Below, one piece after another: positions 17,764-26,477 of a DNA stretch of 64,000 nucleotides. The position numbers and the translations under genes are program-made. The first letter of the stretch is position 1, and every line of letters begins with the position of its first letter. The DNA comes from Chitinophaga sp. CF418 (lineage in GTDB: Bacteria; Bacteroidota; Bacteroidia; Chitinophagales; Chitinophagaceae). The notes beneath the pieces were generated by a model. The model had not been told where the DNA came from and did no database searches. It saw only the letters and a list, made by a program, of their open reading frames with translations. The stretch is taken from contig NZ_FRCN01000007.1 in the NCBI RefSeq assembly GCF_900142925.1, forward strand, positions 62,001 through 126,000, in the 5' to 3' direction.

Positions 17764-17914
17764 ATGATGCTTCAGTAACGAAGTCTCTGGACACAGCACA
17801 GATGAATACGGTGTTCTGTTCAGATAAAAGAAAAGGCCACATCAGACACGCGATGTGGCCTTCAACGATGCGTTTGCCGGTTGCGCCTGTAGCACCGAAG
17901 ATGATGAGTTTCAT
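17753..17914 (-). pseudogene. Collapsed NAD(P)-binding (NmrA/SDR-like) gene: 5' end fused to its terminator
   Basis: From ATG at 17914 on the minus strand a 53-codon frame reads MKLIIFGATGATGKRIVEG and then loses all sense. The first 18 residues are the start of a Rossmann NAD(P)H-binding oxidoreductase (GATGATG is the TGxxGxxG-type loop). Directly after codon 18 the sequence enters a perfect 11-base terminator stem (17862-17852 with 17843-17833) with a T-rich tail on the same strand. The frame ends inside the end of pepE. I read this as an internal deletion that removed the gene body. It lies downstream of the AraC gene, a usual pairing for this enzyme class. Confidence 0.65.
17824..17862 (-). 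terminator. Terminator joined to the gene remnant
   Basis: Stem AAGGCCACATC (17833-17843) with GATGTGGCCTT (17852-17862). On the minus strand it is followed by TTCTTTTATC. It would end transcripts from the AraC gene and the remnant. Confidence 0.75.
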
Positions 17915-17984
17915 TATAGTTTGTTTTTGTTAACCCAAAGCTATAATGTGTTCAGGGCGAAAAATAGAACGAAACCGCCAGGGG

Positions 17985-18806
17985 TTATTTTGTCAGGATA
18001 GATAAGTTTTCTATGAGTTCTTTAGATCTTTTCTGGAACTGGAAAGGAGAAAAGCCTGCAAATTCTTTGAAGGCCCTGATGAAGTGAGATTGATCTGCGT
18101 ATTCATTTTCAAAGGCGATATCGGACAGTTTATCGTAATCGCTTTGCCTGAGCAGATGCATGGACGCCTGGAAGCGGGAGATGCGGGTAAACAGTTTGGG
18201 CGTAATGCCCACGTGTTGTTTAAACTTGCGTTCAAAACTTCTTTCTGATAGCTGTAAGTCTTCTCTCAATTCTCTGACAGAGATGTTGCCGTTTGCCCGT
18301 TTTATACGATCCAGGACATGTTGCATAACTTTATCGGTATACTGTGTATTCCTGTTGATCTGGGCAAGCAGATAAGAGCAGAGTGTGTTTATCTGTGCCT
18401 GGCAGGAAGGCAGGTTGGATAATTGTTCTGAGAGGCGGAATCCCTGTTCGCTGGCCATCAGGTCGAGGTCAAGACAGGTATCTGTGAGTTCATCTGCGTT
18501 TAGTCCGAAGATGGATTTCAGTGCATGTGGGTAAAAGAAAATACCTATTGTATTAAACAGGCCGCTTATCCGCAGTTCGGCATGCCTGGTGGCTTGTCCG
18601 TAGAGGATAGTGCCGGGCAGTTGTTTATTATTCTGAAATAAAATGCCTTTGTCCTGGTGCTGGAAAATAAGTCCGGGGCAGCCGTCGGCAATGGTCCTGA
18701 AGGAAGCGGCGGAGATATTGGTATCATGGCTTTCAAGCACCCAGAAAAACCGGATGTAATCTCCCAGGTATTCTGGCGGGGGTATTTGTTTGAATTGCAT
18801 ACCCAT
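17985..18806 (-). CDS. AraC-family transcription regulator
   Basis: 273 residues. The N-terminal sensor domain starts FKQIPPPEYLGDYIRFFWVLE, the DUF6597-type form. The C-terminal pair of helix-turn-helix units spans about 170-262, with ISVRELREDLQLSERSFERK and the second unit IAFENEYADQSHFIRAFKEF, the usual AraC signature. These regulators activate a neighbouring gene on binding a small ligand. Its likely target, the oxidoreductase gene downstream, has been reduced to a fragment (17753-17914), so the regulator may be an orphan now. Confidence 0.9.
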   Translation of the reverse strand: MGMQFKQIPPPEYLGDYIRFFWVLESHDTNISAASFRTIADGCPGLIFQHQDKGILFQNNKQLPGTILYGQATRHAELRISGLFNTIGIFFYPHALKSIFGLNADELTDTCLDLDLMASEQGFRLSEQLSNLPSCQAQINTLCSYLLAQINRNTQYTDKVMQHVLDRIKRANGNISVRELREDLQLSERSFERKFKQHVGITPKLFTRISRFQASMHLLRQSDYDKLSDIAFENEYADQSHFIRAFKEFAGFSPFQFQKRSKELIENLSILTK

Positions 18807-18920
18807 TGTATTTTCTGCTTAAAGGTACTATGTATTGACAGATCTGCAAGCTGTAAAGCCTGGGGAACTTATCATGCGTCCTGGTTTTTGTTTCCGGGGG
18901 ATTGTTTATAAATTGGCTGG

Positions 18921-19286
18921 ATGGAATTACAGGTCTTAAAAGTATTATTAGTAAGGTTCCTGGAAGGGGATCAGCTGAAGGAAGAAGAGGGGGAGCAACT
19001 ATTGGCAGGACTGGAGCAGCTGATAGAGCGGAATGAACTGCACCTGCTGGTGGGAATAAAGTATTGTATTGAGGAGGAGAAAGTGTTGTCGGAGTATGAT
19101 CTGAAGGAGGTTTACTGGGAGGTGCATATGTTCTATGGGCATCACGAAGATGATCATGATCATCATGATGAAACAGCGACGCCGGTGTGGCAGGATTTTA
19201 TTTATAAGTGGGGATGGTTGCATGCGTTGCTGACAGGGTTGGTAGCGGCGTTGGCGTATATGTTGATACGGAGGTATGGTTTGTGA
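18921..19286 (+). CDS. Small His/Asp-rich membrane-anchored protein, unknown function
   Basis: 121 residues. The N-terminal part (1-75) is acidic and helical. A metal-binding-looking stretch GHHEDDHDHHDE lies at about 73-84, followed by one C-terminal helix (about 100-117, WLHALLTGLVAALAYMLIRR) with a positive end, as in a tail-anchored protein. I do not recognise the family. It precedes the Hen1-Pnkp pair by 170 bases on the same strand, but nothing ties it to RNA repair. The coding frame is clean, and its charge pattern and tail anchor argue for a real gene. Confidence 0.55.
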   Translation: MELQVLKVLLVRFLEGDQLKEEEGEQLLAGLEQLIERNELHLLVGIKYCIEEEKVLSEYDLKEVYWEVHMFYGHHEDDHDHHDETATPVWQDFIYKWGWLHALLTGLVAALAYMLIRRYGL

Positions 19287-19456
19287 GGGTATTGGCAATT
19301 GAATGGTGTCGTAGGAGAGATTCATGGGCAATCAAACACATGACCCCTATGGGTCGATGTTTCAAAGGTCCTGAATTAATTTTAAACGTTTTTTATACCT
19401 GCGCAAAAAGATTTCGCACACCGTGCCGACATTTGGCCCATCAATTTTTATAACGA

Positions 19457-20827
19457 ATGTTACTGACGATTACGACAAGACATACACCTGCAACTGACCT
19501 GGGATATTTGTTGCATAAACATCCGGCCAAGGTACAGGAGGTAGAGTTTGGGAAAGGGAAGGCGCATATTTTCTATCCGGTGGCGAATGAAAATGAATGT
19601 ACCTGCGCGCTGCTGCTGGATATAGACCCTGTGGGATTGGTACGGAGCAATGGTAACCAGTTTGCGCTGGAACAGTATGTGAATGACAGGCCCTATGTGG
19701 CATCTTCCCTTATGAGTACTGCTATTGCGAAGGCATTCAGCTCGGCAATAAATGGCAAGTGTAAAGATAAGCCTGAACTGGTGGATGTGCCTTTCCCACT
19801 GGAGGTAAAGCTATCCGTGCTGCCGGTCAGCGGAGGGGAGACGATGCTATACAGAATGTTTGATCCGCTGGGATACATGGTGACAGCCACGCAGCATCTG
19901 CTGGATAAACAGTTTCCGGAGTGGGGCAATAGCCGCTATTTTACGGTTACGTTGCGACAGAATATCACCTTAAAGGATTTATTATCACATCTTTTTATAC
20001 TGATCCCGGTGCTGGATAATGACAAGCATTACTGGGTGAACAGGGAAGAAATAGAAAAGCTGCTGGTGAAGGGAAAGGGATGGCTGGAAACGCATCCTGA
20101 AAAGGAATTGATTACGCGGCGTTATCTGCGTCACCAGGCATCATTGGCGAATGATGCATTGGCGGTGATTATGAAGGATGATATGCCCGAAGAGTTGCTG
20201 AAGCCTGATGTGGTTGCAGAGAAGCCTAAGCCGGGATTGCATGAGGAGCGTTTACAGCGGGTGTGTGAAGAGTTGCTCAGCACCCCTGTAAAATCAGTTG
20301 TTGACCTGGGATGTGGTGAGGGGAAACTGTTGAAGCTTTTATTGCCTCATCAGCAGCTGACGCATATAACGGGAATGGATGTAGCTTCTCAGCGACTGGA
20401 AATAGCTTACAGGAGATTGAAGATAGACCGCCTGCCGGATAATCAGCGGAAGAGATTGCGGCTTATACAAGGTTCACTGACTTACCGGGACAGAAGGATT
20501 GAGGGATTTGAGGCCGCTGCATTGGTAGAAGTGATCGAACACCTTGATCCTGACAGGCTGAAGGCATTGGAGAAATGTGTATTTGGTTATGCGATGCCAG
20601 GGAAGGTAGTAGTTACTACGCCTAATAAGGAATGGAATGTGACTTTTACAGAGGATGCGGATCAGATGCGGCATGGCGATCACCGGTTTGAATGGACACG
20701 TGCTGAGTTTCAGCAATGGTGCGACAAGCTGAGTGCTGCATATGGATATGCATATGTTATTAAGCCGCTGGGAGATGAAGTTGAAGCGATAGGTGCGCCT
20801 ACCCAGATGGCAATATTTACAAAGTAG
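19457..20827 (+). CDS. hen1: 3' terminal RNA ribose 2'-O-methyltransferase Hen1
   Basis: 456 residues, the bacterial Hen1 layout. The N-terminal Hen1_N domain (about 1-240) is known to support ligase activation of its partner. The C-terminal methyltransferase has a SAM loop VVDLGCGEGKLLKLL (about 280-294) and the metal-binding EVIEHLDPDRL motif (about 357-367). It methylates the 2'-OH of the 3' end of a cleaved RNA (tRNA in known systems) before ligation, so the healed junction resists renewed cutting. It is followed 37 bases later by pnkp, so the two form the known RNA repair operon. The trigger, such as a ribotoxin, is not present in the window. Confidence 0.93.
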   Translation: MLLTITTRHTPATDLGYLLHKHPAKVQEVEFGKGKAHIFYPVANENECTCALLLDIDPVGLVRSNGNQFALEQYVNDRPYVASSLMSTAIAKAFSSAINGKCKDKPELVDVPFPLEVKLSVLPVSGGETMLYRMFDPLGYMVTATQHLLDKQFPEWGNSRYFTVTLRQNITLKDLLSHLFILIPVLDNDKHYWVNREEIEKLLVKGKGWLETHPEKELITRRYLRHQASLANDALAVIMKDDMPEELLKPDVVAEKPKPGLHEERLQRVCEELLSTPVKSVVDLGCGEGKLLKLLLPHQQLTHITGMDVASQRLEIAYRRLKIDRLPDNQRKRLRLIQGSLTYRDRRIEGFEAAALVEVIEHLDPDRLKALEKCVFGYAMPGKVVVTTPNKEWNVTFTEDADQMRHGDHRFEWTRAEFQQWCDKLSAAYGYAYVIKPLGDEVEAIGAPTQMAIFTK

Positions 20828-20864
20828 GGGCGCAAATATTTATCAGATAATATTAATTGAATTT

Positions 20865-23408
20865 ATGAGGATACAAATACCGGAGTTATCTTTTGTGGTG
20901 ATGATAGGTGCCAGCGGCTCCGGCAAGAGCACTTTTGCCAGGCGATGGTTTGGTAAAGCTGAGGTGGTAAGCAGTGACGCCTGCCGGGAGATAGTGAGTA
21001 ATGATGAGAACAATATGGATGCGTCTGAAGATGCTTTCGACCTGTTGCATTATATAGTAGGTAAAAGATTAAAACGGGGATTGCTGACAGTGGTGGATGC
21101 CACCAATGTGCGTCCGGAAGACAGGAAGAAGCTGGTGGCGCTGGCGCGGGAATATCATGTACTGCCCGCCGCCATTGCCCTGAATATGCCCGAGAAGGTC
21201 TGCCTGGAACGGAATCAACTGAGGACAGACAGGAACCTGCCACCGCATGTGGTGACATCGCATGTTGGCCTTTTGAGAAGAAATATCAGCAAGCTGAGAG
21301 AGGAAGGCTTCAGGAAAATATTTGAGTTGCGTGATGCAGCGCATGTTGCAGCTGTGACTATGATAGAAAGGGAGCCGTTGTGGAATAACAAGCATAGTGA
21401 ACAGGGGCCATTTGATATTATTGGCGATGTGCATGGCTGTTATGAGGAGCTTTGCAACCTGCTTACCTTGCTGGGACATACTGTGGATGCGACTGCATAC
21501 AGCGTACAGGTGAATAATGGCAGGAAGCTGATATTCCTGGGGGATCTGGCGGACAGAGGTCCGGCCACGCCGGCGGTATATAAGCTGGTGATGAATGCAG
21601 TGAGCGATGGCGTAGCGCTGTGTGTGCCTGGCAATCATGATGTTAAGTTGCTGAAGTTCCTGCAAGGGAAGAATGTACAACTGATGCATGGGCTGGAAAG
21701 GACCGTAGCACAGTTGGCGGGAGAAGACGCCGCTTTCAGGGAGCAATTAAAGCTCTTCCTGGATGGGCTGATCAGCCATTACGTATTGGATAATGGTAAA
21801 CTGGTGGTAGCGCATGCCGGATTGAAGGAAGAGATGCAGGGAAGGGCTTCTGCGGGTGTACGTGAATTCTGCTTGTACGGAGAGACGACCGGAGAGACGG
21901 ATGAATTCGGGCTGCCGGTACGGTATAACTGGGCGGCCAATTATAGGGGAAAGGCGATGGTCGTGTACGGGCATACGCCGGTATATGAGCCGCAATGGTT
22001 CAATAATACCATCGATATAGACACGGGTTGCGTATTTGGTGGTAAGCTGACGGCCCTGCGTTACCCGGAAAGGGAGTTGCACAGTGTACCAGCACTGGCT
22101 ACTTATATGGAGTCTTCCCGGCCTTTGAGAATACCCGGAGAAGGCAATAACCTGCAGCATGAACAGGATGACGTACTGGACATCGAAGACCTGACCGGCA
22201 AACAGTTGATACCTACACGTTTGCTGAACATAGTAACTGTGCGGGAGGAGAATACAGCTGCGGCGCTGGAATCTATGAGCCGCTTCAGTATTCATCCGAA
22301 GTGGCTGATCTATCTGCCGCCAACAATGTCACCTTCTGAGACGAGCACCCTGCCTGAATACCTTGAACATCCTACGGGCGCTTTCAGCTACTACAGGAAG
22401 AATGGGATCAAACAGGTGATCTGTGAAGAGAAACATATGGGCTCCAGGGCCGTGGTGATCGTTTGTAAGGATAGTGAGGTGGTAAAACGCCGTTTCGGTA
22501 TAGATGAAGATAGTATAGGCACCTGTTATACGCGTACCGGCAGGGCTTTTTTCACTGATAAAGAGACAGAACAGGCCTTCCTGGGGATGGTACATGCAGC
22601 GCTGACCGAGCGTAACTTCTGGGAGGAGATGGAAACAGATTGGGTATGCCTGGATAGTGAGCTGATGCCCTGGAATGCGAAGGCGCAGGCATTGCTGCAA
22701 CAGCAGTATGCCGCTACAGGAGCTGCTGCTGTAAATGCGATGACAGAGACGATCGCAGCATTGACAGCGGGGGCGGAGAATCCTGCTATCGCGTCTTTAC
22801 TGAAGGATTATGAACAGCGTGCGGTGATGTGTCATCAGTTTACAGCTGCTTACCGGCAGTATTGCTGGGAGGTGAAGTCCCTGAGTGATTATAAGCTGGC
22901 GCCGTTCCACCTGTTGGCTACAGAAGGGAAGACTTACTTTGATAAAGATCATGTCTGGCATATGGAGCAGCTGGGCCGCTACTGCGGAGGAGAAGGGAAT
23001 CCACTGATGGCTACCAACTGGAGAGCGGTGAATCTGGAAGATGCGCAGAGCGTTGCGGATGCTACCAGCTGGTGGGAAGCACTGACAACTGAGGGCGGAG
23101 AAGGTATGGTGGTGAAGTCCCTGTCATTCATAGAAAGGGGCGAGCGTGGTTTGCTGCAGCCAGCTATTAAGATCAGAGGTAGGGAATACCTGCGGATCAT
23201 CTACGGGCCTGAATATACGCTGGAAGCTCATCTGACCCGGCTGAAACAAAGGGGGCTGGGGGCCAAAAGGGCCCTGGCGCTGAAAGAGTTTGCGCTCGGT
23301 GTACAGGCAATAGAGCACTTTGTGGCGAAGGAGCCGTTGAGGAAAGTGCATCAATGTGTGTTTGGGTTGCTGGCGTTGGAGAGTGAGCCGGTGGATCCGA
23401 GATTGTAA
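20865..23408 (+). CDS. pnkp: Polynucleotide kinase-phosphatase-ligase Pnkp
   Basis: 847 residues from ATG 20865; the longer frame starts inside hen1 and was rejected. Three catalytic modules are visible. The 5' kinase has P-loop GASGSGKST (15-23). The 2',3'-phosphatase is of the binuclear metallophosphoesterase type, with GDVHG (about 186), GDLADRG (about 225) and GNHD (about 255). The ligase-like adenylyltransferase has the nucleotidyl Lys K523 in EEKHMGSR. This matches the Clostridium thermocellum Pnkp order and length. With Hen1 it heals and seals ribotoxin-cleaved tRNA. The two ORFs are closely spaced and no terminator separates them. Confidence 0.95.
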   Translation: MRIQIPELSFVVMIGASGSGKSTFARRWFGKAEVVSSDACREIVSNDENNMDASEDAFDLLHYIVGKRLKRGLLTVVDATNVRPEDRKKLVALAREYHVLPAAIALNMPEKVCLERNQLRTDRNLPPHVVTSHVGLLRRNISKLREEGFRKIFELRDAAHVAAVTMIEREPLWNNKHSEQGPFDIIGDVHGCYEELCNLLTLLGHTVDATAYSVQVNNGRKLIFLGDLADRGPATPAVYKLVMNAVSDGVALCVPGNHDVKLLKFLQGKNVQLMHGLERTVAQLAGEDAAFREQLKLFLDGLISHYVLDNGKLVVAHAGLKEEMQGRASAGVREFCLYGETTGETDEFGLPVRYNWAANYRGKAMVVYGHTPVYEPQWFNNTIDIDTGCVFGGKLTALRYPERELHSVPALATYMESSRPLRIPGEGNNLQHEQDDVLDIEDLTGKQLIPTRLLNIVTVREENTAAALESMSRFSIHPKWLIYLPPTMSPSETSTLPEYLEHPTGAFSYYRKNGIKQVICEEKHMGSRAVVIVCKDSEVVKRRFGIDEDSIGTCYTRTGRAFFTDKETEQAFLGMVHAALTERNFWEEMETDWVCLDSELMPWNAKAQALLQQQYAATGAAAVNAMTETIAALTAGAENPAIASLLKDYEQRAVMCHQFTAAYRQYCWEVKSLSDYKLAPFHLLATEGKTYFDKDHVWHMEQLGRYCGGEGNPLMATNWRAVNLEDAQSVADATSWWEALTTEGGEGMVVKSLSFIERGERGLLQPAIKIRGREYLRIIYGPEYTLEAHLTRLKQRGLGAKRALALKEFALGVQAIEHFVAKEPLRKVHQCVFGLLALESEPVDPRL

Positions 23409-23470
23409 TTGAGGATGTTAGCATACCGCTTGGGAATATGGGGCCGGATTGCCGATGTGTGATTATAGAA

Positions 23471-23645
23471 TGTATTTGCATATGGACCCGGGGAATTTCG
23501 GGCTACAAACATGTAATCAGGGATTTATTTGCACGTGGCCCCGGGGGAATTCCGGGCCACAAACATGTAATCAGGGATTTATTTGCGCGTGGACCCGGGG
23601 TTAAAACCCCGGGCTACAAACACACGACCCCGTAGGGGTCGGAGG
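23471..23645. repeat. Three tandem GC-rich hairpin units (about 54 bases each)
   Basis: Units start near 23471, 23524 and 23578. Each has TATTTGCRYGTGG, a palindrome built on CCCGGGG and CCCCGGG (or a decayed form), and GGGCYACAAACA; the third ends in a further hairpin ACCCCGTAGGGGT (23627-23639). They fill the convergent gap between pnkp and the amine oxidase gene. The hairpins may act as bidirectional terminators or REP-like elements. There are no spacers, so this is not a CRISPR array. Confidence 0.85.
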
Positions 23646-23654
23646 TTAAAATTA

Positions 23655-24920
23655 TCACTGACGGCCTCTTATTTTAGCAGCTACAGCTATACCAGTGCTA
23701 AGCGCCGCTTCTACAGTACCGGGGCTCGTGCCATCATACAGGGCTTCACCGGCAAAGTAGAGGGTATTTTCAATGCCTGCATTCAGCAATGCCTGTGCAG
23801 TTACAGATGCAGGTGTACCATAGCTGTATCCTCCTGCAAAATGAGGATCAGCTGACCAGTTGGCGATATGACTGCTGACGAGTTGTTCCTTCAGCGTTTC
23901 TACCGTTTCATTACAGAGTGTAGCCAGAGAGCTGATAGATAGTTCCAGGAGCTGTTCGTTTGAGAGGGTAATGTAGGCGACAGATGGAGGGCCTCCCAGC
24001 CATCCCGTAAGTATATTCACCCTGGAAGGGCTTTGTGTCCACCAGGTAGGGATGGGCGTTTCTCCCAAGAGAAAGGCCATCTGTTTGGTATGTTTTTCCC
24101 AGAAGGGTGTTTTGAAATGCAGTATTGTTTTGATGATAGTTCCCCAGCCAATATCATTGGCTGCTTTGATATAATCAGGAATGGCAGGTGAGAAGGAAAT
24201 TGTGTTCTTCTGCAGTGCGCCAAGGGGAATAGTGACGATCAGTTTATCTGCTGAAAAGGATGCACCACCGGCGGTTTGCACCTGTACTTTGCCGGCAGAC
24301 CATTCAACAGCTGTGACAGTAGTATTGGTAATGATGTTGCATTGCTGTTTGCGGCATTCCCCGGCCAGGAAATCTGTCATGGCTGTGTACCCTTTGTCTA
24401 TCCTGAAGTTTTTTTCATCTTCGTTTGTCCATTCATTGTACAGGTATTTTACGCTCACTTTTGCAATGTCTGCCAGGTCGAATCCCTGTACAAATCCCTG
24501 GATATTCTTTCTCAGGTCAGGATGTTGTTCGTAAGGGTAATGCTGGTCGAGGAAGTCCTGCATGGTCATGTCTGCAGGGCTTTTTTCCATTTGTTCCAGC
24601 AGCTCATCCCAGTTGGGGATCATTTCATGCTGTGCGACCCATTGCCTGTTATTGACACGAAACATCTGGCCGCTTACCTGCTGGTATCGTAGTCCTGCTT
24701 CCTGTAATAATCCTAATGTAATGGGCAGCTCGCCGTGTACGAATTCAGCGCCTGTTTCCGCTTCTTTGATCCCATCACGGTAGATGGTATTTATACGTCC
24801 GCCGGTAGTGTTTCTGGCTTCCAGTATGGTTATTTTGTACAGTCCGGATAATTCTCTTGCGGCAATAAGCCCTGCGGCACCTGCGCCTATAATGATGATC
24901 TCTTCTGATGATTTAGCCAT
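23655..24920 (-). CDS. FAD-dependent flavin monoamine oxidase
   Basis: 421 residues. The N-terminal FAD loop IIIGAGAAGLIAARELSG (G12, G14, G17), then LEARNTTGGRI with the adenine-ribose Glu, and GAEFVHGE match the amine oxidase (MAO/polyamine oxidase) superfamily. The C-terminal FAD motif LYFAGEALYDGTSPGTVEAALSTG is complete. No signal peptide is seen, so it should be cytoplasmic. It oxidises a primary or secondary amine with O2; the substrate is unknown. The usual cysteine for covalent FAD is not obvious. It is a single gene, convergent with pnkp. Confidence 0.88.
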   Translation of the reverse strand: MAKSSEEIIIIGAGAAGLIAARELSGLYKITILEARNTTGGRINTIYRDGIKEAETGAEFVHGELPITLGLLQEAGLRYQQVSGQMFRVNNRQWVAQHEMIPNWDELLEQMEKSPADMTMQDFLDQHYPYEQHPDLRKNIQGFVQGFDLADIAKVSVKYLYNEWTNEDEKNFRIDKGYTAMTDFLAGECRKQQCNIITNTTVTAVEWSAGKVQVQTAGGASFSADKLIVTIPLGALQKNTISFSPAIPDYIKAANDIGWGTIIKTILHFKTPFWEKHTKQMAFLLGETPIPTWWTQSPSRVNILTGWLGGPPSVAYITLSNEQLLELSISSLATLCNETVETLKEQLVSSHIANWSADPHFAGGYSYGTPASVTAQALLNAGIENTLYFAGEALYDGTSPGTVEAALSTGIAVAAKIRGRQ

Positions 24921-24995
24921 ATACCTGCTGATTCTGATATAGCAAGTTATGGCTTTTTATGTTGTTTAAGCATTGTTCCGGAGGGCCATTTCAAT

Positions 24996-25037
24996 AAAAA
25001 ACGGCTTATACTCCTGGTAGAGCACAAGCCGTTTTTA
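24996..25037 (-). terminator. Bidirectional-looking terminator of the lipoprotein gene
   Basis: Stem AAAAACGGCTT (24997-25007) and AAGCCGTTTTT (25026-25036), 17 bases past the stop of the minus-strand lipoprotein gene and 76 bases upstream of the amine oxidase start. Confidence 0.85.
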
Positions 25038-25053
25038 TCCGGATAGCAAAAGA

Positions 25054-25677
25054 TTATTGTTTTTTAAATCTCATGATCTGTGTAGAACGTTTGTCGGAGT
25101 ATACAGTTGCTCCATCTTCAACAACTGTATCACGCAGGATGAACGCAGAAGCTATAACAAGGGTATCGCCTTCCCATTTGTATTTGGCACCTGATGGAAG
25201 TGAAGCAACAGAGTCGCCTAATGCAGGACTGTTTACAAAACCGCCTGAAAAGTAGATAGAGTCTGTGCCGATCAGCTTGTAGCTGGAAGTGCCGCTGGAT
25301 TCAGGCATGTCTATTACCCATGGCATGTTGGAATAGCCGGACTGTTCTCCATTCATGTAAGTCTTACCGTATACGGTAGCATTAATGCTGTAGGCAAATT
25401 TGCTTGAATTAAATTTGTTAGCATCAATGGTAACGGTACCCTTATTGTTGTTTGTCTGGTAAGTACATGTGGCTATGGAGCTGACTTCCTTAATATCAGA
25501 ATCGGTATCGCCATAAACATTCCTGACTTCTGCATAGGTGTCGGCTTTCATAGCAATGAAACTGTAAGTGCCTTCGAGGCCATTTTTAACTTCGTTGTTT
25601 ACGTCGTCGTCATTTGAACAAGCAACAAGAGAGGATGCTACAACGGCTAACAATAATGCTGATTTTACTGCTTTCAT
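25054..25677 (-). CDS. Lipoprotein of unknown function
   Basis: 207 residues from the ATG at 25677. The longer frame adds ten codons before the signal peptide and was rejected. The lipobox SLVAC (Cys near 20 of this start) is followed by SNDDD, a lipoprotein export signal used by Bacteroidota to place lipoproteins on the cell surface. The rest is beta-rich with no motif I recognise; regions such as YKWEGDTLVI and MRFKKQ recall small lipocalin-like DUF folds, but that is a guess. It is a single gene with its own terminator. Confidence 0.82.
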   Translation of the reverse strand: MKAVKSALLLAVVASSLVACSNDDDVNNEVKNGLEGTYSFIAMKADTYAEVRNVYGDTDSDIKEVSSIATCTYQTNNNKGTVTIDANKFNSSKFAYSINATVYGKTYMNGEQSGYSNMPWVIDMPESSGTSSYKLIGTDSIYFSGGFVNSPALGDSVASLPSGAKYKWEGDTLVIASAFILRDTVVEDGATVYSDKRSTQIMRFKKQ

Positions 25678-25787
25678 AAGTATATGTGGGTTTGAAAATA
25701 AGCGCACGCAAAGATATGTAATTACAAATAGATTGTAAAAAACAATTATTTGTAATAATGAATTGTGAGTAGTAAACCAGCCAGGTA

Positions 25788-26255
25788 TTATCTTTTCAGG
25801 ACTTTTTCGACTTCATAAAGGCGTCTTCTTAATTCGGTGAGTTCTTCTTCCAGCAGGTCTACTTTTTCACTCAGCAGGTACTGGTGGTAATCGGGAATGA
25901 TGGAGAGTTCGCGCAGTTTAGGGAAGAGGTCATGTTTGAAGAAGGTCAATCCCGTTTCTTCTCCATGAAATTCATGCGCGGTTTTTGTAAGATGATTGTA
26001 CAGGCAGTAACGGAGCCCATCGGAATTGAATGTCCAGGGGCTGATATACAGCAGTTCCCAGTTGGCGATCCTGAGCAGTTCCAGCTCTCCTTTGGCATTT
26101 ACAAACTGGTAGATGGTAGATTCAACATAACCATTGGATTTGTAGGTATCTGTTGTCATGAGAATGTAGGAGTACTCGGGTAAAGCTGATATTGATTCAA
26201 GATTGTGTAATGGGCTATGACTTCCATCTCTGAATATTGCGTAGTATCTGACCAT
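25788..26255 (-). CDS. Conserved-looking unknown protein with C-terminal coiled coil
   Basis: 155 residues with no signal peptide. The body (1-120) is rich in aromatic residues (ISPWTFNSDGLRYCLYNH), and the last 25 residues (VDLLEEELTELRRRLYEVE) form a clear heptad coiled coil, so the protein probably oligomerises. I do not recognise a family. It is a lone gene with about 220 bases of AT-rich DNA upstream and the lipoprotein gene downstream across 110 bases. Confidence 0.7.
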   Translation of the reverse strand: MVRYYAIFRDGSHSPLHNLESISALPEYSYILMTTDTYKSNGYVESTIYQFVNAKGELELLRIANWELLYISPWTFNSDGLRYCLYNHLTKTAHEFHGEETGLTFFKHDLFPKLRELSIIPDYHQYLLSEKVDLLEEELTELRRRLYEVEKVLKR

Positions 26256-26477
26256 AAAATGCTATCTGTTTGAATATTCGTATCACATAACTTGCAAAGG
26301 CAGTGACAATAAGATTAGGTTGAAAATAATATAATTAATATGAAAATCACGTATTAAATATAGAAAATGGGTAATAATCTGTGAACGGGAATAGTATAGG
26401 CGGCTTGAACAGTAATGGCAGATATACTCATTTTAAATAAAATGCTCTTATCTTTATGGATTAATAAACACGAATTT

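Noticed and set aside
21069..21746. A 225-codon minus-strand ORF inside pnkp
   Set aside because: It is the antisense shadow of the Pnkp kinase-phosphatase region. The plus frame has all catalytic motifs; the antisense protein shows no domain.
23471..23645. Possible CRISPR array in the GC-rich tandem units
   Set aside because: The units abut each other without unique spacers, only three exist, and no cas gene is in the window.
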